Part shown: one piece after another, positions 1-6,646 of the stretch
Numbering within the stretch: the stretch's first letter is position 1
How the letters are laid out: the number at the start of each line of letters is the position of its first letter
Made by a program: the position numbers and the translations under genes
DNA from: an uncultured Gammaproteobacteria bacterium
GTDB lineage: Bacteria > Pseudomonadota > Gammaproteobacteria > Pseudomonadales > Azotimanducaceae_A
Direction: 5' to 3'
DNA length: 6,665 nt
Assembly: GCA_913041025.1 (NCBI GenBank)
Contig: CAJWGQ010000161.1
Location: forward strand, 1-6,665
Notes under the pieces: model-generated
Told to the model about the DNA's origin: nothing
Seen by the model: the letters and a program-made list of their open reading frames with translations, nothing else
Database searches by the model: none

Positions 1-116
1 TGCGCATCATACGATGTTGCAAGGCCATCTAACCATTCTGCGCCAACATTATGTCTAGTGTTCAGGTACTCGTTTCCCGGGTTACCTAACCCGACAATCA
101 ACCTTAAAGCCGGCAT
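1..116 (-). CDS. pth: Peptidyl-tRNA hydrolase, N-terminal part only (cut by window edge)
   Basis: Pth is a cytoplasmic esterase that releases peptides from peptidyl-tRNAs dropped by stalled ribosomes and so recycles the tRNA. Only the first 38 codons are inside the window; the rest lies beyond the left edge. Translating the minus strand from the ATG at 116 gives the family's opening motif [12 protein letters not shown] followed by TRHNVGAEW. Asn12 and His22 align with the substrate-binding Asn10 and catalytic His20 of the E. coli enzyme, and the start aligns within two residues. The gene begins 11 nt after the rplY stop, the usual rplY-pth arrangement, so it is probably on the same transcript. 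No well-spaced Shine-Dalgarno is visible: AGGT abuts the ATG, suggesting coupling to rplY translation. The frame is open to the edge, so nothing suggests damage. Confidence 0.95.
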   Translation of the reverse strand, partial: MPALRLIVGLGNPGNEYLNTRHNVGAEWLDGLATSYDA

Positions 117-127
117 ACCTGCGAATA

Positions 128-832
128 CTAGCTATCTGATCCTTCTGCCTCTTCGCCACCCGCATCAGATTCGGAGTCTTCACTTTCGCTCGCTTGATCA
201 CCGGCTTCCCCAGCTACTTCAAGCTCATCATCAAGATCTGCGCCGCCACGCTTAGCGGAAACAGTTACCACAGAACTATCCCGATCAGCGTCGCCTGAAA
301 CCAACGCTACGATGCTCACATTGTTGGGAACATTTAACCCACTCAAATGTATTGAATCGCCAACATCTAGATCGCCTACGTCCACCTCAATTGCTTCCGG
401 TAGATCCGCAGGAAGACAACTTATTTCAACTTCAATTAAATTATGAGTAATAAGACCACCGCCAACCTTCACCCCAATACAGTTTTCCTCATTAACAAAA
501 CGCAAAGGTATACTCACGTTGATTTCTTGGTCCGCTCTCACTCTTAGAAAGTCCACGTGCAACACTTTCCCACTATCTGGACTTCGATGCAGATCTCTAA
601 CCACAACCTGCTGAGATTTGCCGGCGATCGAAATATTCAAAATCTGTGAATAGAAAGCTTCAGACTGCATTAATTTCGATAGCTCATTAACGTTGAGCAT
701 TAAATTCTGTCCGTCTTCAGCAGCACCATAAACAACCGCCGGAATCTTTCCTTCCACTCTTCTCATCTTACGACTAGCAGATCTGCCTACTAAAGTCCGA
801 ATCTCTGCATTTAGCTCTAAAGCTGCCGACAT
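128..832 (-). CDS. rplY: 50S ribosomal protein L25, long CTC (TL5) type
   Basis: L25 binds 5S rRNA in the central protuberance of the large ribosomal subunit. This protein has 234 residues, against about 94 for the short E. coli form, so it is the two-domain general-stress (CTC/TL5) type. Residues 1 to about 95 form the 5S-binding domain, with the recognisable [16 protein letters not shown] stretch and [19 protein letters not shown]. Residues about 100 to 190 form the beta-rich C-terminal domain ([30 protein letters not shown]). Residues 196 to 234 form a tail rich in Asp, Glu, Ser and Gly: 16 of 39 positions are acidic and none is Lys or Arg. The ATG at 832 is supported by GGAG at 840-843, seven nt upstream. 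It lies 59 nt after prs with no visible terminator between, and 11 nt before pth, so the three genes probably form an operon. Confidence 0.96.
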   Translation of the reverse strand: MSAALELNAEIRTLVGRSASRKMRRVEGKIPAVVYGAAEDGQNLMLNVNELSKLMQSEAFYSQILNISIAGKSQQVVVRDLHRSPDSGKVLHVDFLRVRADQEINVSIPLRFVNEENCIGVKVGGGLITHNLIEVEISCLPADLPEAIEVDVGDLDVGDSIHLSGLNVPNNVSIVALVSGDADRDSSVVTVSAKRGGADLDDELEVAGEAGDQASESEDSESDAGGEEAEGSDS

Positions 833-891
833 TATTTTTCTCCAAATATTCTCTTAATCTGAGTCAACGTCATGGCAATCCAACACACCAG

Positions 892-1836
892 TTACCTAAA
901 CATCGCACTAATTGACTCTTCGTTACTTACACGCCTTATCGATTCAGCTAGAAGATTGGCGAGGCTCAGCTGATCTATTTTACTACACTCTTGGGCTTTT
1001 GCATGCAATGGTATCGTATCCGTTACCACTATCTCATCCAACTCAGAATTCGATATTCGGTCAATAGCGCTTCCAGAAAAGACAGCATGCGTTATATAAG
1101 CGACCACCTTCTCAGCTCCTTCTTTCTTTAACGCTGCCGCAGCAGTGCATAAAGTCCCAGCCGTATCAACAATATCGTCGACTATGATACAGGTCTTTCC
1201 AGCCACATCACCTATTACTGTCATCACTTCGGTTTCGTTGGCTCTGGGTCGTCTTTTATCGATTATCGCCAAGTCCAAATCGCCAATTTGCTTAGCAATA
1301 GCTCGTGCCCTAACGACTCCCCCAACATCAGGAGCGACGACTATCGGCATCGAATAGTTCTTGAGTAATATATCATCCACCAAAACAGGAGATCCGTACA
1401 CATTATCGACTGGTATCGTAAAGAAACCCTGAATCTGGTCGGCATGCAAATCAACAGTGAGAATTCGATCTATTCCAGTTGTACTGATAATGTCTGCTAC
1501 CACTTTAGAACTGATTGCCACTCTAGCGGATCGCGGTCTCCTGTCCTGTCTGGCATAGCCATAATAGGGAATGACCGCCGTAATCCGGTGAGAAGATGCT
1601 CTGTGCAAGGCATCGGCCATAATCAGTAATTCCATCAAATTGTCATTAGTTGGCGGACAGGTTGATTGGAGAAGAAATACGTCTTTTCCTCTGACATTTT
1701 CATGAATTTCAACGTTGGCTTCGCCATCACTAAAACTACCGACATCGGCACTACCCAGTTCAATATTCAACTCTTCGGCAACTTTAGAAGCCAAGGCAGA
1801 GTTAGATCGTCCGGTGAATAACATCAGATTGGCCAA
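892..1836 (-). CDS. prs: Ribose-phosphate pyrophosphokinase (PRPP synthetase), TTG start
   Basis: This cytoplasmic enzyme transfers pyrophosphate from ATP to ribose 5-phosphate, making PRPP for purine, pyrimidine, histidine, tryptophan and NAD synthesis. The 314 residues match the class I family length (E. coli 315) and align end to end. Visible motifs are [16 protein letters not shown] (35-50), the ATP-binding loop [10 protein letters not shown] (96-105), [12 protein letters not shown] with His131, the catalytic flexible loop KRRPRAN with Lys194, and the PRPP loop [11 protein letters not shown] (219-229). The C-terminus [13 protein letters not shown] is nearly identical to the E. coli sequence. 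The start is TTG at 1836: it aligns with the family start and has GAGG at 1845-1848, eight nt upstream. The next ATG, at 1824, would drop the first four residues and leave a 20-nt spacing. The gene follows tRNA-Gln by 58 nt with no terminator visible and precedes rplY. Confidence 0.97.
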   Translation of the reverse strand: MANLMLFTGRSNSALASKVAEELNIELGSADVGSFSDGEANVEIHENVRGKDVFLLQSTCPPTNDNLMELLIMADALHRASSHRITAVIPYYGYARQDRRPRSARVAISSKVVADIISTTGIDRILTVDLHADQIQGFFTIPVDNVYGSPVLVDDILLKNYSMPIVVAPDVGGVVRARAIAKQIGDLDLAIIDKRRPRANETEVMTVIGDVAGKTCIIVDDIVDTAGTLCTAAAALKKEGAEKVVAYITHAVFSGSAIDRISNSELDEIVVTDTIPLHAKAQECSKIDQLSLANLLAESIRRVSNEESISAMFR

Positions 1837-1844
1837 TTTTCTTT

Positions 1845-1848
1845 CCTC
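1845..1848 (-). promoter_or_regulatory. Shine-Dalgarno site that selects the TTG start of prs
   Basis: On the minus strand the sequence reads GAGGAAAGAAAA followed by TTG. The GAGG core is eight nt from the TTG at 1836 but 20 nt from the ATG at 1824. The spacing favours the TTG, as does the alignment of the protein start with E. coli Prs. Confidence 0.7.
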
Positions 1849-1894
1849 AAATAACCGAGTTAGACAGCAGTTTCAGCGCGCAAAAAGCAATTAG

Positions 1895-1969
1895 TGGCTG
1901 GGGTGGCAGGATTCGAACCTGCGCATGCTGGGATCAAAACCCAGTGCCTTACCGCTTGGCGACACCCCA
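1895..1969 (-). tRNA. tRNA-Gln, anticodon UUG, CCA encoded
   Basis: The minus strand folds into a full cloverleaf of 75 nt. The acceptor stem pairs TGGGGTG (1969-1963) with CACCCCA (1905-1899), followed by discriminator G73 at 1898 and an encoded CCA at 1897-1895. The anticodon stem CTGGG/CCCAG encloses the loop TTTTGAT, placing anticodon TTG at 1937-1935. The T loop carries GGTTCGAATCC. The weak U1-A72 pair, G73 and U35 are identity features recognised by glutaminyl-tRNA synthetase. The gene sits between lolB and prs, a position it often holds in gammaproteobacteria. It probably comes from a longer precursor: a promoter candidate lies about 60 nt upstream, and no terminator separates it from prs, so processing by RNase P and 3' nucleases would be required. 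Confidence 0.98.
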
Positions 1970-2000
1970 TTTATTCAAACAAAAACCAATAAAGCACAAC

Positions 2001-2017
2001 ACTATTGCTTCAATAGT
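2001..2017. repeat. Perfect 7-bp inverted repeat in the tRNA-Gln leader
   Basis: ACTATTG (2001-2007) and CAATAGT (2011-2017) are exact reverse complements separated by three bases. In minus-strand RNA this would form a small AU-rich hairpin with loop AAG, about 30 nt upstream of the mature tRNA 5' end and downstream of the predicted start site. No uridine run follows in either direction, so it is not a convincing intrinsic terminator for lolB. It could be a precursor-processing structure, a protein-binding site or chance. Confidence 0.5.
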
Positions 2018-2035
2018 CAGCACCAACCGACGCTA

Positions 2036-2064
2036 ATTCTCCGCATCATCAACAAAACTGTCAA
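2036..2064 (-). promoter_or_regulatory. Candidate sigma-70 promoter for tRNA-Gln (and prs-rplY-pth)
   Basis: On the minus strand a perfect -35 box TTGACA lies at 2064-2059. It is followed by a 17-bp spacer and a -10 box GAGAAT at 2041-2036, which matches TATAAT at four of six positions including the important A at its second position and the final T. Transcription would start near 2029, giving a leader of about 60 nt before the tRNA. The GC-rich stretch just after the -10 (TAGCGTCGG) resembles the discriminator of stringently controlled stable-RNA promoters. The site is intergenic, just past the lolB stop. I see no stronger box nearer to prs. Confidence 0.5.
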
Positions 2065-2088
2065 TTATTGAATCAACTTAAATCAATA

Positions 2089-2679
2089 TTACCTACTTGG
2101 CTCAACCGTAACCAACAAATGAGTCTTCCCACGCATAATTCTTAATTTTTTTACCTCGCTCTTCAACTCGCCGTACTGGTTCCGGCTCAGTTTTTGACTA
2201 ACCGTCCATCCGGCTTGCTCGAAAGCCAATATTTCTCCACTTTCAGAACGATCAATTACTCTGAAGTCTCTTTTAGGCTCTGGTATACCTAAAATCCAAT
2301 GCCAGCCTAACTCGAGAGGCAAATCAAAACCTAAATCCTTTTGCATAGACTCTTTTGAATAAAGAATTGGAGCTTGAGTTTTCTCAAAAAGGTAATACAA
2401 CCGATTATCTAGAATCCTAAACTCAAAAGACGTAACACCTATTAAGCTCCATATTATTAAAGAACCATTTTCTAAATTTCCTTCAAACCTATATCGGAGA
2501 ATCTTTTTTACCTTATCACTAGAAATCACCATCTTTCCCTTCAAGCGCATGCTCGAATCATCCCTATCTACCTTCGGCATGCTGGAGCAGCCCGCAAAAA
2601 CCAAACAAAGGATCAAATGAATTCCCTGTCTAAAACAGGTCTTAATAAACCAATCTGGTATCATGGAGAATCTGTGCAT
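2089..2679 (-). CDS. lolB: Outer-membrane lipoprotein LolB (lipoprotein insertase)
   Basis: LolB is itself an outer-membrane lipoprotein. It takes lipoproteins from the periplasmic carrier LolA and inserts them into the outer membrane. From the ATG at 2679 the protein has 196 residues: a basic N-region, a hydrophobic stretch GIHLILCLVFAG (19-30) and a lipidation cysteine, Cys31, followed by Ser, which agrees with outer-membrane sorting. The lipobox VFAGC has Phe at -3 where Leu is usual. Family features are RLKGKMVISS (start of the beta barrel), the hydrophobic protruding-loop region SLIGVTSFEF (78-87), equivalent to NPLGSTELEL in E. coli, and LGWHWILGIP (124-133), matching LRQWILGLPG. The rest is poorly conserved, as is normal for LolB. 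I chose 2679 because AAGG at 2686-2689 is six nt upstream; a TTG at 2694 and an ATG at 2664 lack such a site. It is divergent from hemA. Confidence 0.88.
   Translation of the reverse strand: MHRFSMIPDWFIKTCFRQGIHLILCLVFAGCSSMPKVDRDDSSMRLKGKMVISSDKVKKILRYRFEGNLENGSLIIWSLIGVTSFEFRILDNRLYYLFEKTQAPILYSKESMQKDLGFDLPLELGWHWILGIPEPKRDFRVIDRSESGEILAFEQAGWTVSQKLSRNQYGELKSEVKKLRIMRGKTHLLVTVEPSR
2659..2664 (+). promoter_or_regulatory. Candidate extended -10 promoter for hemA, inside lolB
   Basis: TATCAT (five of six matches to TATAAT) is directly preceded by TGG, giving the TGn extended -10 form. No good -35 box is visible, which extended -10 promoters can tolerate. Transcription would start near 2671, leaving a leader of about 22 nt before the hemA ATG. 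The site lies inside the lolB signal-peptide codons. It is a sequence match only. Confidence 0.3.
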
Positions 2680-2693
2680 AGCTAGCCTTATCA

Positions 2694-4001
2694 ATGAGCG
2701 TCTTCGTATACGGCATAAATTTTAAAACAGCACCCGTAGAAATTAGGGAAAAAACCGTATTGTCTGGCGATAAACTACAATCAAGCTTGATAGAAATCTC
2801 AAAAAAACTGCCTATCATTAATGAGCTCTTCATTGTCTCTACCTGTAATAGAACCGAATTTTATTATTCTACCAGCAATGGCTCCTTAACGGCTCTCGAA
2901 ACCTGGCTATCTGAAACCAGCGGTCTATCTAGCTCAATCCTCAGCGATATCTCATATCAGCACTCTGAGGAAGAAGTCATTAAACACTTAATCCGAGTCG
3001 CCGCAGGTTTAGATTCTCAAGTATTAGGCGAGCCTCAAATTCTAGGCCAAGTAAAAGAAAGTTTCGAGCAAGCGCAGAAAGCTGGTAGCGTTGGCAAAGA
3101 ACTTACCTCTCTATTTCAGGTGGGCCTTAGGTATGCAAAAAAAATTCGCAGCGAAACAAAAATCGGCGAGAACCCTGTATCGATTGCCTATGCAGCAGTC
3201 TTCTTGGCGTCTAAAATTTTCGAAGACCTTAGTTCAAAAAAAGCCTTGTTGATTGGCGCTGGCGAAACCATTTCACTAGTCACACAACATCTCAAGCAAG
3301 CCGGCATCAAAGACCTAACCATCGCAAATAGAACATTACAAAACGCTCAAGAATTAGCTTCTCATCATGACGCAGATGCGATTCTCCTTCAGACTATAGA
3401 AGAAAAACTGCCTTATATAGACATCATAGTGTCTTCGACAGGTTCGGAAGACGCGATTTTGAAAAAGCGAGATCTCGAAGGCATCATGAGGTCAAGAAAA
3501 CGGAACCCAATATTCATAGTCGACATCGCCGTTCCTAGAGATATTGAGAGCTCAGTACAAGAAATCCCGAATGTATATCTCTACACCATTGATCACTTAA
3601 CAGAAGTAATCAACTTAAATCTGGGGAAACGACAACAAGCTGCTGAGGCCGCTGACGAATACGTTTCACTAGGATCTAAAATTTATCTACAAGAAAAACG
3701 TATTAGCTCTGGAAGCGTCCTACTTAAACAGTATCGAAACCAAGTCGAGTCGATAAGAGTGGGCGAACTCGAAAAAATCAAGAGTATATTAGGCTTCAAA
3801 AGTAGTGAATTGGAAGTTCTCGAAAATTTTAGCCAATCGCTAACCAACAAGCTTACACATGAAATTACGACCCTAATTCGATCTGCAATCGCAGAAAACA
3901 AGTTGGATTTGCTTGCGGAGTTAAAGCATCTTTATAAACTTGAAAGTCAAAACCCCGAGAGCCTAAAAAAATATACAGAAAACAACGATGAATCTGTCTA
4001 A
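2694..4001 (+). CDS. hemA: Glutamyl-tRNA reductase
   Basis: GluTR reduces glutamyl-tRNA(Glu) with NADPH to glutamate-1-semialdehyde, the committed step of the C5 route to 5-aminolevulinate and heme. The protein has 435 residues (E. coli 418) and aligns along its length. Visible are the N-terminal catalytic domain with VSTCNRTEF, where Cys51 is the thioester-forming nucleophile, His98 in [23 protein letters not shown], the NADPH-binding GAGETI (188-193) with ANRT (211-214), VDIAVPRDI (276-284), and the C-terminal dimerisation helices with SLTNKLTHE. The usual N-terminal GxNHKTAP motif reads GINFKTAP, with Phe10 replacing His. The start is placed by alignment; no Shine-Dalgarno is visible. The 3' end overlaps prfA by 14 nt, and the 5' end lies 14 bp from the divergent lolB start. 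Confidence 0.97.
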   Translation: MSVFVYGINFKTAPVEIREKTVLSGDKLQSSLIEISKKLPIINELFIVSTCNRTEFYYSTSNGSLTALETWLSETSGLSSSILSDISYQHSEEEVIKHLIRVAAGLDSQVLGEPQILGQVKESFEQAQKAGSVGKELTSLFQVGLRYAKKIRSETKIGENPVSIAYAAVFLASKIFEDLSSKKALLIGAGETISLVTQHLKQAGIKDLTIANRTLQNAQELASHHDADAILLQTIEEKLPYIDIIVSSTGSEDAILKKRDLEGIMRSRKRNPIFIVDIAVPRDIESSVQEIPNVYLYTIDHLTEVINLNLGKRQQAAEAADEYVSLGSKIYLQEKRISSGSVLLKQYRNQVESIRVGELEKIKSILGFKSSELEVLENFSQSLTNKLTHEITTLIRSAIAENKLDLLAELKHLYKLESQNPESLKKYTENNDESV

Positions 4002-5085
4002 ATCAATATTAAGCAAGCTCGAAGAGTTAAAAAATCGATTTGAAGAAATCTCAAGGCTTCTCTCTGACCCAGAAGTGGTGGCCAATCGCGAAAAGTTTAC
4101 TCAACTTTCTAAGGAATTTTCAGAGCTTGAACCAATCGTCATCTGTTACGAGCAAATTCAAAAAATCACTACTGAAATCTCAGATAGCCAGTCGCTAATC
4201 CAAGACGAGTCATGCGATAACGAGTTGAAGCAGCTCGCGCAAGAGGACATTAAGGTGTGTGAATCCAAACTAGAAAATTTAGAGAATGAAATCCGCATCT
4301 TGCTTATCCCTAAAGATCCCAACGATCAATCAAATGTTTACTTGGAGATAAGAGCCGGAACAGGCGGCGACGAAGCAGCGATTTTTTCCGGAAATCTATT
4401 TCGTATGTATCAAAAATATTGCGAATCCCAAGGTTGGAAAGTGGAAATCATCAACGATAGACCGGGAGAACATGGGGGCTTTAAAGAAATAATTACAAAA
4501 ATAGATGGCCGAGATGTTTACAGTAAACTCAAGTTTGAATCGGGGGCACATAGAGTTCAAAGAGTCCCTGAAACCGAGAGTCAGGGACGAGTCCATACTT
4601 CTGCTTGCACGGTTGCAATAATGCCTGAAGTTGATGAGATTAATGAAATAGATATAGATAAAAAGGACATAAGAGAAGACACTTTTAGAGCCTCGGGAGC
4701 TGGCGGCCAGCACGTCAATAAGACTGACTCTGCAATTAGGTTAACGCATATCCCATCTGGCACAGTAGTTGAATGCCAGGACGAAAGATCCCAACACAAA
4801 AACCGTGCTCGAGCTCTTTCTTTGTTACAAGCAAAGTTACTCGATAGCGCAAGAAGCCAACAACAAATGGAACAAGCAGAAAACAGAAAAACACTCGTAG
4901 GTTCTGGGGACAGGTCAGAAAGAATTAGAACATATAATTTCCCTCAAGGCCGGATAACCGATCATAGAATTAATTTAACGTTATATAAATTAGAAGAGGT
5001 CATTGAAGGTGACTTAGACGCACTTGTAGAACCCTTAATTCAGGAACATCAGGCAGATCAACTCAAAAATCTAAGTGAAAACTAG
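3988..5085 (+). CDS. prfA: Peptide chain release factor 1 (RF1)
   Basis: RF1 recognises UAA and UAG in the ribosomal A site and triggers hydrolysis of the finished peptide. The 365 residues match the family (E. coli 360). A coiled, charged N-terminal domain (1-110) is followed by [15 protein letters not shown] (119-133). The stop-codon-reading loop carries the RF1-type PxT motif as PET (194-196) in [10 protein letters not shown], where RF2 would have SPF, and then [13 protein letters not shown]. The catalytic loop [15 protein letters not shown] holds GGQ at 239-241. [28 protein letters not shown] is also conserved. The start aligns within two residues of E. coli RF1 and lies inside the end of hemA, with a 14-nt overlap and no clear ribosome-binding site. 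Translation is therefore probably coupled to hemA. prmC, whose product modifies Gln241, starts immediately after the stop. Confidence 0.98.
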   Translation: MNLSKSILSKLEELKNRFEEISRLLSDPEVVANREKFTQLSKEFSELEPIVICYEQIQKITTEISDSQSLIQDESCDNELKQLAQEDIKVCESKLENLENEIRILLIPKDPNDQSNVYLEIRAGTGGDEAAIFSGNLFRMYQKYCESQGWKVEIINDRPGEHGGFKEIITKIDGRDVYSKLKFESGAHRVQRVPETESQGRVHTSACTVAIMPEVDEINEIDIDKKDIREDTFRASGAGGQHVNKTDSAIRLTHIPSGTVVECQDERSQHKNRARALSLLQAKLLDSARSQQQMEQAENRKTLVGSGDRSERIRTYNFPQGRITDHRINLTLYKLEEVIEGDLDALVEPLIQEHQADQLKNLSEN

Positions 5086-5901
5086 ATGTCAACAATCGAC
5101 AATTGGGTAAGACAAAATGGAGAGCCTTTCCGTCACGAGCTGGAAATTCTGGCTAGAGAACATTGTCGAATGTCGAAAGCTGAGTTCATTCGAAAATCAG
5201 ACCAAATAATCAACTCCGACTTGGTAAGCTACCTATCTGATGCTCTCGCAAACCTTAAAAAGGGTACACCTCTGGCCTATCTGCTTGGACACAAGGAATT
5301 TTGGAGCCTGGACTTTCAAGTGAATCCCAACGTACTAGTTCCACGACCCGAAACAGAGCTAATCATTGAAAAATCGATCGAGCTGGCTAACTATGGGGAC
5401 AATGTTCTTGAACTAGGGACAGGTAGCGGTGCGATCGCTATCGCTTTGGCCAAAGAAAGGCCAGATCTCACAATTACAGCGACTGACATATCGATTGAAG
5501 CTCTTAAAGTTGCGGATCGGAATGCTAAAAAGCACAAATGTAAAATAACCCTAGAACATGCTGATTGGTTCTCTTCAATTGCGGGTAAATGGAATTTAAT
5601 CCTGTCTAATCCTCCATACATTGCAGAAAGCGATCCACATTTGGCCTTTTTAGAGATGGAACCAAGAGCTGCCCTGGTATCTGGTCCAACAGGTTTTGAG
5701 GCCCTTGATACAATAATTGAAACAGCACACGACTACCTCGAGTCAAAAGGGCACCTAGTAATGGAGCATGGGATGGGTCAAGCTAGAAGGCTAAAAAAGA
5801 AGCTGGCCAGCCGTAATTTTTACGCAATCACGTCACATAAGGATTTAGCCAAAATTAATAGAATCGTAACTGCTCAATGGATTCCGCCGAAACATGGATG
5901 A
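5086..5901 (+). CDS. prmC: Release factor glutamine methyltransferase
   Basis: PrmC (HemK) uses S-adenosylmethionine to methylate the side-chain nitrogen of the GGQ glutamine in release factors, raising termination efficiency. The protein has 271 residues (E. coli 277). An N-terminal helical domain that grips the release factor (1 to about 75) contains TPLAYLLGHKEFWSL. It is followed by VPRPETELI (85-93), the SAM-binding motif I VLELGTGSGAIAIALA (107-122), TATDIS with the acidic motif II residue Asp134, and the catalytic NPPYI (175-179) that binds the glutamine amide. EPRAALVSGPTG and LVMEHG are also typical of the family. The start codon abuts the prfA stop (TAGATG), and the end overlaps moeB by 8 nt. 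Adjacency to its substrate gene supports the assignment over other N6-amino methyltransferases. No strong ribosome-binding site is seen. Confidence 0.96.
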   Translation: MSTIDNWVRQNGEPFRHELEILAREHCRMSKAEFIRKSDQIINSDLVSYLSDALANLKKGTPLAYLLGHKEFWSLDFQVNPNVLVPRPETELIIEKSIELANYGDNVLELGTGSGAIAIALAKERPDLTITATDISIEALKVADRNAKKHKCKITLEHADWFSSIAGKWNLILSNPPYIAESDPHLAFLEMEPRAALVSGPTGFEALDTIIETAHDYLESKGHLVMEHGMGQARRLKKKLASRNFYAITSHKDLAKINRIVTAQWIPPKHG

Positions 5902-6646
5902 TACAACGCTTTTACGCTACAGCAGACAGATCATGCTTCCCGAGTTGGATATTGCAGGCCAGGAAAAACTCTTAGATGCGAAGGTTTTAGTATTAGGCAT
6001 GGGAGGGCTTGGTTGTCCGGTCGCACTTTATCTTTCAGCTACAGGAATTGGAGAACTTATACTGGCTGATGACGATGAAGTGGAGATCTCAAATCTTCAA
6101 CGCCAAATAGCGCACTTTCAAAATTCAGTAGGAATGAATAAAGCGAAATCCGTAGGTGCTACTCTCACGAAACTCAACCCGAACCAACGCACCACATTGA
6201 TCGAATACCGAATGAACAGTTCAGACCTAGAGCAACGGCTACCTTCAATAGATTTAGTAATAGATTGCACCGACAACTTAGAAAGCCGGTACTTAGTTAA
6301 CGAGATATGTTGGATGCATGAAAAGCCCTTAATTTCGGGCGCAGCTATTCGCTGGGAGGGCCATGTATCTATGTTTGACGGCTCCGTTAGGGACTCGCCT
6401 TGCTATCAGTGCCTTTATCCTGAAGACGACAACTTAAATGAGACAAACCTGAATTGTTCAGAAAATGGCGTCGTTTCCCCCCTAGTCGGAATAATAGGAA
6501 CGACTCAAGCAATGGAAGCGATCAAAGTGATAACAGGTATAGGTGAAACTCTTCTCGGTAAAGTAGCTTATTACGATGCCAAGCGGACCGAATGGAAAAA
6601 ATTCTCGCTGCCTAAAGCTACTAATTGTCCAATCTGCTCAACTTAA
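5894..6646 (+). CDS. moeB: MoeB/ThiF-family sulfur-carrier adenylyltransferase, probably MoeB
   Basis: Members of this E1-like family use ATP to adenylate the C-terminal glycine of a small ubiquitin-like sulfur carrier: MoaD for molybdopterin, ThiS for thiazole. The 250 residues fit the MoeB length (E. coli 249). There is no C-terminal rhodanese domain as in the longer MoeZ/MOCS3 forms. Visible are RYSRQIMLPE (8-17), the nucleotide-binding GMGGLG (35-40), Asp59-Asp60, SNLQRQ (66-71), DCTDN with Asp127, two CxxC zinc pairs (Cys170/Cys173 and Cys245/Cys248), and Cys188 followed by SENGVVSPLVGIIGTTQAMEAIK. Position after prmC matches moeB of Pseudomonas. No moaD, thiS or molybdopterin gene is in the window, so a ThiF-like or other partner cannot be excluded. 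The start overlaps the prmC end by 8 nt. No terminator appears in the 19 bases that follow. Confidence 0.88.
   Translation: MDDTTLLRYSRQIMLPELDIAGQEKLLDAKVLVLGMGGLGCPVALYLSATGIGELILADDDEVEISNLQRQIAHFQNSVGMNKAKSVGATLTKLNPNQRTTLIEYRMNSSDLEQRLPSIDLVIDCTDNLESRYLVNEICWMHEKPLISGAAIRWEGHVSMFDGSVRDSPCYQCLYPEDDNLNETNLNCSENGVVSPLVGIIGTTQAMEAIKVITGIGETLLGKVAYYDAKRTEWKKFSLPKATNCPICST

Noticed and set aside
58..255. 65-codon open frame on the plus strand across the rplY-pth junction
   Set aside because: It runs antisense to two well-supported genes and its low-complexity protein reflects the complement of the acidic L25 tail.
833..891. Possible separate promoter or terminator between prs and rplY
   Set aside because: A TTGACT resembling a -35 box is present, but no -10 box follows at proper spacing, and there is no hairpin with a T-tract.
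2079..2091. 13-base direct repeat TAAATCAATATTA shared with 3999-4011
   Set aside because: It is AT-rich, present twice only, once after lolB and once in the hemA/prfA overlap; there is no mobile-element context, so chance is the simpler reading.
2625..2639. Inverted repeat CCTGT-CTAAA-ACAGG inside lolB, near the hemA promoter candidate
   Set aside because: The arms are only five bases, it lies in coding sequence and nothing else supports an operator. It is probably chance.
2642..2833. 63-codon minus-strand open frame overlapping the starts of hemA and lolB
   Set aside because: It is antisense to the HemA N-terminus and overlaps the lolB signal region in another frame, with no family resemblance.
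4396..4713. 105-codon open frame on the minus strand inside prfA
   Set aside because: It lies wholly antisense to the conserved RF1 catalytic and codon-recognition region, has no recognisable protein motif, and is best explained as a frame shadow.
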